A stretch of DNA of 64,000 nt from Suilimivivens aceti (GTDB lineage Bacteria; Bacillota; Clostridia; Lachnospirales; Lachnospiraceae). The notes under the pieces were generated by a model, which was given only the letters and a program-made list of their open reading frames with translations, ran no database searches and had not been told where the DNA came from. Numbering within the stretch: the first letter of the stretch is position 1; each line of letters starts with the position of its first letter. Positions 59,801-64,000 of the stretch are shown here, one piece after another. The stretch is taken from positions 124,001 to 188,000 of the forward strand of contig NZ_JAOQKJ010000003.1 of NCBI RefSeq assembly GCF_025567405.1, read 5' to 3'. Position numbers and translations under genes: made by a program.

Positions 59801-61357
59801 TCCTGCCTCCTGCTCATCACCTGCCAGAAACCGCCGTTTCCCGTTTTCCGTCCAGATATGCGGAAGCCATCGGATTCCCGCAGCAAACACCCTGTCCTGC
59901 CTTCTTTCTTTTTGATAAAAGCAGGCAATCCTTACCTCTTTTTCATCATGACAGGCAACAAGCTGCAAAAGAGCCTGCCACAGCGTGTCATATCCTCTCT
60001 CACCAGTAAACCCAACTACCCTCTCCTTCCGGAAATCAAAGCCTGCCGGAACTGCTGCTATTTTTTGATAGGTCTCTGCCATTTTCTGTGCTCTGTGATA
60101 AAGCTCTGCCTGCTTCCGCCCCCTGTCATCATCCAGCTTCACCTGATATGGAGAATCCATGTCTGCGAGTCCAAGCCTCAGAAACGAGTACTGTTCTGCA
60201 TAAATGCTCCCACCTGCAGACATACTTCCCTCTTCCAGATATTCCCTTCCAGAGGGTGCATTATGAAGCATGGCTCTCCGGTTCTGCTCCATCAGACCCT
60301 GCAGATATTCTTCTGTTTCCTGCAGATAAGAAAGATATTCCCTCCGCTTTCGTTTTCTTTCCCTGCTTTCATACCCCTTTCGGTACAGATACCCAAGAAG
60401 ACCCCACAGTACCGTCATTATGGAAGAAATACCTGTCATCAGCAGTCCTGTCCTGAAAAAGCCTGTACCACTTCCACCTTCTGCCTGAAGGCGTCCGGCA
60501 AGCAGTGTCGTAATCAGAATCGGAAGGATCATGGTCATGGAAGGACCAATTGTCAGAAACAACGGCTGCCTGCTTTGTGCCAGTTCTTTCTCGGGCAGTT
60601 CCAGCTTAAGCTCCCCACCTGTTACCGTCCACTCCTCCCGGCTCTTCATAACCAGTCCATCTGTTTCCCCAAAATCCCGGTTCCGGAACTGCTCTCTCCT
60701 GCCAGTCTCCAGTGCAGGTCTCTCTTCTTCAAATAGGGAAATCCGCAATGTGCCAAAATCAGAAAAACAGAAAAGGAATCCTTTCAGATACAGAATGGAA
60801 AGTCCAAGAAGCCGTATCGTTTCCCCACTTTGCAAAATTTCTCTCCCCTTCAGCAGCATTCCTTCCCTGTAAACCCTGCCAGTACATCCAGACTGACTGC
60901 CTTCTGCTCCAGAACATATCTCTGCCTGCAATCCCTCCTCTGTCTCCTGCAGTGACAAATGAACCGGCTCTATTCCAGAAAAGCAGCGATATACCATTTC
61001 ATTATTATAATTTCTGCCAATATGTACACGTTGTCCCCCTGACAGGAAAATCCGTTTTCCAAAGTCCAGGCTTCTTCTCCTCCCATACAGAACCACAAGT
61101 ACTTCCTCACCTGCTTCTGTCTGCAATATACACGGATTTTCTTCTCCTGCCATTTTCCCGTTCATCTCCAGGACTCCCTCTTCCTTCTGCCTCAGGAAGA
61201 GAAAAAAAGACTCTGTCAGGAGAAGCTCCTCTGCCGGTATCTGCAGCGTATAATTTTCCCCCACCGCAAAACAGATCTCCTTCTCTGTAAACGCTTTTCC
61301 TGCAGACAGAAAAAGAACCATTCTGCGCCCGGATATGTCTCTCTCCAAGGTATCCAT
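56774..61357 (-). CDS. essC: EssC-type FtsK/SpoIIIE ATPase of type VII secretion
   Basis: The 1527-residue motor has an N-terminal FHA-like region (about 90-200), two membrane helices (about 265-325) and three ATPase domains. Domain 1 has Walker A GTTGSGKS (700-707) and Walker B LLIVVDEF. Domain 2 has GMAATGKS (1043-1050) and LFLLIDDY. Domain 3 has a degenerate GTVRSGRR (1324-1331) and no clear Walker B. This is the layout of Firmicute EssC/YukBA. It powers export of WXG100 substrates. GAGGGG precedes the ATG. Confidence 0.93.
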   Translation of the reverse strand: MDTLERDISGRRMVLFLSAGKAFTEKEICFAVGENYTLQIPAEELLLTESFFLFLRQKEEGVLEMNGKMAGEENPCILQTEAGEEVLVVLYGRRRSLDFGKRIFLSGGQRVHIGRNYNNEMVYRCFSGIEPVHLSLQETEEGLQAEICSGAEGSQSGCTGRVYREGMLLKGREILQSGETIRLLGLSILYLKGFLFCFSDFGTLRISLFEEERPALETGRREQFRNRDFGETDGLVMKSREEWTVTGGELKLELPEKELAQSRQPLFLTIGPSMTMILPILITTLLAGRLQAEGGSGTGFFRTGLLMTGISSIMTVLWGLLGYLYRKGYESRERKRKRREYLSYLQETEEYLQGLMEQNRRAMLHNAPSGREYLEEGSMSAGGSIYAEQYSFLRLGLADMDSPYQVKLDDDRGRKQAELYHRAQKMAETYQKIAAVPAGFDFRKERVVGFTGERGYDTLWQALLQLVACHDEKEVRIACFYQKERRQDRVFAAGIRWLPHIWTENGKRRFLAGDEQEAGEILPEIGRFLTEKEKQKFFLLLILEPSLVCSEDIYENLCRKEEEETAVWFLARGREELPAACRCFVRNDCRSREIRWMKEKERRIENIVFDQDDQGTISRYMRKMSQNTSGRRIQDEIPDRISFLELYDAEKAEDLCCDRRYREYRVLERLKAPVGAGSRGRRIYLDIHEKYHGPHGLVAGTTGSGKSELLQTFLLSLAVSFRPDELSFFIIDYKGGGMGRELQELPHCTGLISNLSGGQIHRALVSVKSENRRRQRLLKEVGVSHVSDYAALYRDGIVKEALPHLLIVVDEFAELKKEVPEFMQEIISVSQVGRSLGVHLLLSTQKPAGTVDDRIFSNTGFRLCLKVADRQDSMDMLKRPEAAYLTGSGRCYLQAGNQEVFELFQTGYGGESYEETARKQAQAMMVTETGKRIRKREGQRKAAETQLQAVIRYIRNVTERKKIMGSCQLWMPELPDKVDLLELQSLQREEKKESGQEWRKGKGKAGERLPAEYVLGLVDDPQNQCQFPLTYRPETDGNLLLCGMAATGKSTFLQTILYQLAGQSSGETCFLLVSMDNLSLSCFQNMPGCLAVLKDAENMESFFYHTEKLFLARKKELGGMNYWQYRERHDQFLPLLFLLIDDYGSFRELTGDRFQELIEKMAREGNSCGIYLILTAAGAGKGEIQGRLQDQCKTTCCLEMSDVLQYAEVLRKYHIDVYPKENCKGRGLCRRGEDVLEVQFALSRKNVDDYGRIEEIRQLCQRKNSEQQGKWEGEKLPYIPEEATFEGMYRDVFTEGMVWIGYDQKTAEKVALPTGKSNFFLISGTVRSGRRTLLCGLIYGMLKTGGNAALFEGQAKTDGMFSFEKEEGGTLYSISTVTELGDWLAGEGQRRKYLCIADPEGFQRLLTEAERDGKNICRSLEEACLEGMQILSIFQTGQEMSLCAGWLYEKHKASSCGIHLGGNAGSQRLLSFPDLSYSRLNQKERAGTGYLTKDGHTVIVRLPQEIREEKDDSGRGTGAGVEPALRF

Positions 61358-61475
61358 GAAAGCTCACCCCTCTTATTCTCTTAAACCAAATGAATTTCGA
61401 GCCTGCTATCGGCTCAGTCTGACAGAAAGCTCCTGTTTCCCTGCTTTCCGTAAATTCTGTCTGTGTTTTGAAATG

Positions 61476-61505
61476 ATTCCCGGTGTTCCATATCTCTCCG
61501 GGAAT
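61476..61505. promoter_or_regulatory. Leader hairpin upstream of essC
   Basis: ATTCCCGG and CCGGGAAT form a perfect 8-bp stem with a 14-nt loop in the predicted 165-nt essC leader. No U run follows on the minus strand, so it is more likely structural or regulatory than a terminator. Confidence 0.4.
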
Positions 61506-61523
61506 TCAGAATCTTTGAAACTG

Positions 61524-61573
61524 AATAAAGGATATCAGATGACCGCTGTAAGGTCAATATGATATCCTTTATT
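61524..61573 (-). promoter_or_regulatory. essC promoter embedded in a 14-bp inverted repeat
   Basis: AATAAAGGATATCA and TGATATCCTTTATT form a perfect 14-bp inverted repeat. On the minus strand TTGACC (61557-61552), 17 bp, TATCCT (61534-61529) gives a sigma-A type promoter whose -10 lies in one arm. A protein binding the arms would cover the promoter. No other gene needs a terminator here. Confidence 0.6.
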
Positions 61574-61659
61574 TTATAAATGTTTTAGTCCTTATTTAGT
61601 TTCTGGTATTTTATTTTTATAATTATACCCTGAAAATACCCATATTTATTAAATTTTTG

Positions 61660-62454
61660 TTATGACAGTGCTACATCCAGCACCATCATAATGAGAAATC
61701 CAACCATGACACCAACAGTTCCCAGATTGGAATGTTCTCCCTGATTGGCCTCCGGGATCAGCTCTTCCACGACCACGTAGATCATGGCACCCGCCGCAAA
61801 TCCCAGAAACCATGGCATGTATGGTGTGATCACCCCTGCGATCATCGTGATCCCGACACCAAAGATCAGTTCCACAAGTCCTGACAGACTGCCATACAGA
61901 AAAGCCTTTCCCTTACTCATGCCTTCCTGACGGAGGGGCAGGGAAATTGCTGCTCCTTCCGGGAAGTTCTGGATGCCGATTCCCACAGCCAGGGCAAAAG
62001 CCGCTGCATACAGGGATGCATCCTCCGGATGCTGCGCTGCCAGGGCAAAGGCAAGACCTACCGCCATTCCTTCCGGTATGTTATGCAGGGTCACTGCCAA
62101 GATCAGCAGCGTTGTCCTTCTGAAGGAGGAGGGAACACCCTCTGCCTTACTTTCCCCCAGATGGAGATGCGGCATCATCATGTCAAGCAGCATCAGAAAA
62201 ATACCGCCAAGTGCAAAGCCCCCTGCTGCCGGAACAAAGGCAAACCTTCCCATACCGGATGCCTGATCAATAGACGGGATCAGTAATGACCAGACAGAAG
62301 CAGCGATCATAACTCCTGCCGCAAACCCCAGAAATGCTCTCTGCAGATTTTTTCCCATATCATTTTTTAATATGAATACAACACTGGCGCCAAAAGCGGT
62401 CATCAAAAAGGTAAAACCGGTTCCCATGAACGCCCATACAATTCCCTGATTCAT
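61660..62454 (-). CDS. ZIP-family divalent metal transporter
   Basis: The 264-residue protein has eight helices and the ZIP metal-site motifs HNIPEGMAVGLAFA (helix 4) and QNFPEGAAISLPL (helix 5). Between helices 3 and 4 is a short loop with HLHLGES. It resembles ZupT-type zinc importers with broad specificity. AGAGG precedes the ATG. No metalloregulator is adjacent. Confidence 0.92.
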   Translation of the reverse strand: MNQGIVWAFMGTGFTFLMTAFGASVVFILKNDMGKNLQRAFLGFAAGVMIAASVWSLLIPSIDQASGMGRFAFVPAAGGFALGGIFLMLLDMMMPHLHLGESKAEGVPSSFRRTTLLILAVTLHNIPEGMAVGLAFALAAQHPEDASLYAAAFALAVGIGIQNFPEGAAISLPLRQEGMSKGKAFLYGSLSGLVELIFGVGITMIAGVITPYMPWFLGFAAGAMIYVVVEELIPEANQGEHSNLGTVGVMVGFLIMMVLDVALS

Positions 62455-62698
62455 GTTTTTCCTCTTTTCTTAATTATATATATGATGTTCGGAACAAAGA
62501 TGTCACAAAACTGCCTGTATACAGGGCACAGTGTCTGACCTCTGTCCTCCATTTCATCATATCATTTTATGACAGCCTGCCACAACTGACGACAGCCTGC
62601 ACAGTTAGTCAAAATTTCTCATTTACAATCCAAAACCTTCTGAAATCATTTTATGTAATTCAAAAAGTCTGACACTGTCAGTTAATTAGACAAAAACA

Positions 62699-62722
62699 GC
62701 CCGCCTGCATTTGCAGACGGGC
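62699..62722 (-). terminator. Intrinsic terminator of the SASP gene
   Basis: On the minus strand GCCCGTCTGCA pairs with TGCAGGCGGGC (one G-U) around a 2-nt loop, followed by TGTTTTTG. It lies 28 bp after the stop codon. Confidence 0.88.
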
Positions 62723-62749
62723 CATTCTTTTCTCTTATCTGTCAGATGA

Positions 62750-62950
62750 TTACTTCATCTGCTCTTCCTGCTTCTTGATCATTCTACGAACCATCTCGCC
62801 ACCGATAGAACCGGCTTCCTTAGAGGTTAAGTCACCATTGTAACCTTCCTTTAAGCTCACACCAAGTTCAGAGGCAACCTCAGTCTTAAAACGATCCATA
62901 GCAGCTTTTGCTTCAGGAACTTCTACTTTATTAGAAGATTTGCTTGCCAT
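62750..62950 (-). CDS. Alpha/beta-type small acid-soluble spore protein
   Basis: The 66-residue protein has the two SASP signatures: AKAAMDRFKTEVASELGV and GYNGDLTSKEAGSIGGEMVR. These proteins coat and protect DNA in dormant spores and are cut at the E-(L/I)-A/GVSL region (here SELGV). GGAGGT lies before the ATG at 62950; an ATG at 62965 has no site. Its presence shows the organism can sporulate or descends from spore formers. Confidence 0.95.
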   Translation of the reverse strand: MASKSSNKVEVPEAKAAMDRFKTEVASELGVSLKEGYNGDLTSKEAGSIGGEMVRRMIKKQEEQMK

Positions 62951-63068
62951 ATTCTTTACCTCCATAATTTTTCCGCCTTTCGGCTATCTATTCTTCAAGA
63001 TAAGCTCTTACGCTGCTTATCCTGAAGTTTTCTTCATTCAAAGCCTTTCGTATCACTTATCTTGTTCA

Positions 63069-63097
63069 TAGTATCTACGCTGCTGAAAAAAATATGT
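63069..63097 (-). promoter_or_regulatory. Candidate sigma-G promoter of the SASP gene
   Basis: On the minus strand ACATA (63097-63093), 17 bp, GATACTA (63075-63069) differs from the forespore sigma-G consensus (GYATR, CATNCTA) by one base in each box. The leader would contain a 13-bp hairpin (62993-63027). Confidence 0.4.
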
Positions 63098-63111
63098 TGG
63101 TAAGTTTTGCC

Positions 63112-63615
63112 TTAAAAATCCCGGAGTCTTTCTTCCTCTTCATCCGGATTTTTTTCTATTTTTTTAACAATAAGATAATAACCGGCATTCTTGTTGATCT
63201 CCACATAAACCCGGTCTCCGGCCTTATGCTTCAGCAGAGCCTTCCCTATGGGCGATTCCACGCTCACAAGTCCGTTCAGGGAATCACCCCGCATGGTCGT
63301 CACAAGCTTATAGGTTTCTTCACTGCCGTCATCTTCAAACTGTACCGTAACTCTGGTATTGACTCCGATCTCATCCTCTCCGGAATCATCCGGTATGATC
63401 TCGGCTGTTTTGATCATTCTCTCCAGGAAACGGATTCTGCTCTCATTTTTGTTTTTTTCTTTCTTTGCTGCATAATACTCAAAGTTTTCACTCAGGTCAC
63501 CCTGCGCTCTTGCTTCCTTGACAGCCTCCAGAAGTTTTGGCCTGACATTCAGCTTTCTGTCCTCTATCTCTGCCTCCATGGCCTGAATGTCCTTTTCTGT
63601 TAACTGATTATACAT
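63112..63615 (-). CDS. greA: Transcription elongation factor GreA/GreB
   Basis: The 167-residue protein has an N-terminal coiled coil with the tip sequence GDLSENFEYYAAKKEK, whose acidic residues trigger transcript cleavage in stalled polymerase. A C-terminal FKBP-like domain with ESPIGKALLKHKAGDRV follows. Length and motifs are standard, with a slightly long acidic tail. It starts 7 bp after the stop of the CBS-domain gene and is probably co-transcribed. Confidence 0.95.
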   Translation of the reverse strand: MYNQLTEKDIQAMEAEIEDRKLNVRPKLLEAVKEARAQGDLSENFEYYAAKKEKNKNESRIRFLERMIKTAEIIPDDSGEDEIGVNTRVTVQFEDDGSEETYKLVTTMRGDSLNGLVSVESPIGKALLKHKAGDRVYVEINKNAGYYLIVKKIEKNPDEEEERLRDF

Positions 63616-63621
63616 TTCCCC

Positions 63622-64000
63622 TCATCTCCGATTCGTTTCCATTTTACCAGGCTGCATCTGACCAATACTCATACCGCCGGCTTCAAGCTGTACAGTCACC
63701 AGCTTCTTGCACAGATACTGGATCAGATCCTTTCTGGTAATAATACCGATAAAACGCTTTCTGTCATCAATCACCGGCACAAAATTCTGATTCATTGCCT
63801 TATTCAGCAGATCTTCCATGTTTACATCCACATCCACCGGTTCATTATCCCATTTTCTTTTGATGCTCATAATAGAAATATCTTCCGATTCCTTTACAGA
63901 AAGATTTTTCTGCTCCTTAATGCACCAGAGCAGATCTCCCTCTGTCAGTGTTCCCACATACTGTCCGTCTTCACTGATGATAGGCACTGCGGAATACCCA
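63622..64000 (-). CDS. CBS-domain protein (N-terminal part outside the window)
   Basis: The frame is open to base 64000, so the gene is cut. The 125 visible codons hold one and a half CBS modules: YSAVPIISEDGQYVGTLTEGDLLW and VPVIDDRKRFIGIITRKDLIQYL. Such tandem pairs bind adenine nucleotides and regulate other proteins. The C-terminus ends in Gln/Met-rich residues. No fused domain is visible. Confidence 0.88.
   Translation of the reverse strand, partial: GYSAVPIISEDGQYVGTLTEGDLLWCIKEQKNLSVKESEDISIMSIKRKWDNEPVDVDVNMEDLLNKAMNQNFVPVIDDRKRFIGIITRKDLIQYLCKKLVTVQLEAGGMSIGQMQPGKMETNRR

Noticed and set aside
56848..61290. Many long plus-strand frames opposite essC
   Set aside because: They are shadows of the minus-strand gene, without ribosome-binding sites or recognisable motifs.
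61524..61573. Inverted repeat as a plain terminator
   Set aside because: No gene ends here on the plus strand and no U run follows on the minus strand; the repeat contains a promoter-like pair instead.

Overview
The window looks like chromosome of a spore-forming, anaerobic, low-to-mid GC Firmicute, most likely a Lachnospiraceae (Blautia/Ruminococcus-like) gut bacterium. The evidence is a dgt-dnaG pair, an alpha/beta-type small acid-soluble spore protein, a superoxide reductase/hemerythrin/PerR-like oxygen-defence operon, oleate hydratase, DUF6320 and DUF6512 membrane proteins, and Gram-positive style Shine-Dalgarno sites and intrinsic terminators. The genus is inferred, not proven.

Layout. 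1-13.6 kb: DnaG (cut by the window start), dGTPase, an esterase/acyltransferase/DUF6320 group, an MFS transporter, oleate hydratase, then a kinase-HTH-membrane-protein group, a glyoxalase-like protein and an MBL-fold hydrolase. About 13.74-30.49 kb: a 16.7-kb Tn4451-family mobilizable element with tnpX, tnpV and tnpW, a MobA/MobL relaxase next to a MOBQ-like oriT, a replisome-organizer/DnaC-like pair, a DinJ-YafQ-type toxin-antitoxin pair and three tandem sigma-like genes. Its AT-richer cargo is a metallophosphoesterase, a BceAB-like ABC exporter and a NarX-like/LuxR-type two-component system. 30.5-36 kb: an NhaC-family transporter, a Crp/Fnr regulator, a PLP aminotransferase, an HpcH/HpaI aldolase and a LysR regulator. 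36-41.4 kb: small housekeeping genes, tRNA-Leu, and two CobW-type GTPases. 41.5-47.5 kb: an RND/MMPL exporter overlapping a large GLUG-repeat surface protein. 47.5-49.9 kb: hemerythrin, superoxide reductase, PerR-like repressor and a diguanylate cyclase. 50-53.6 kb: a subtilisin-like protease, an AraC regulator and a degenerate FMN-oxidase-like barrel. 53.6-61.4 kb: a compact type VII secretion locus (EssC, EsaB/YukD-like, five WXG100 proteins, a lipase-like candidate effector). 61.6-64 kb: ZIP transporter, SASP, GreA and a CBS-domain protein cut by the window end.

The strongest new observation is a small regulon around the Crp/Fnr gene. Three 18-bp operators of the form WTGTAAAGYNSTTWACAK (S1 has C/T variants) lie before the transporter, the aminotransferase and the aldolase. 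Each sits exactly 20 nt upstream of a -10 element, which places them near -41.5 (class II activation). The three targets make a coherent uptake, transamination and aldol-cleavage route for an unidentified, possibly hydroxylated, amino acid. Other notable signals are the reduced T7SS locus, the oriT of the mobile element, a PerR-type box directly behind a consensus promoter, and a perfect 14-bp inverted repeat replacing the -35 of the ABC-exporter operon. All product names come from reading the translated sequences; no database search was run.
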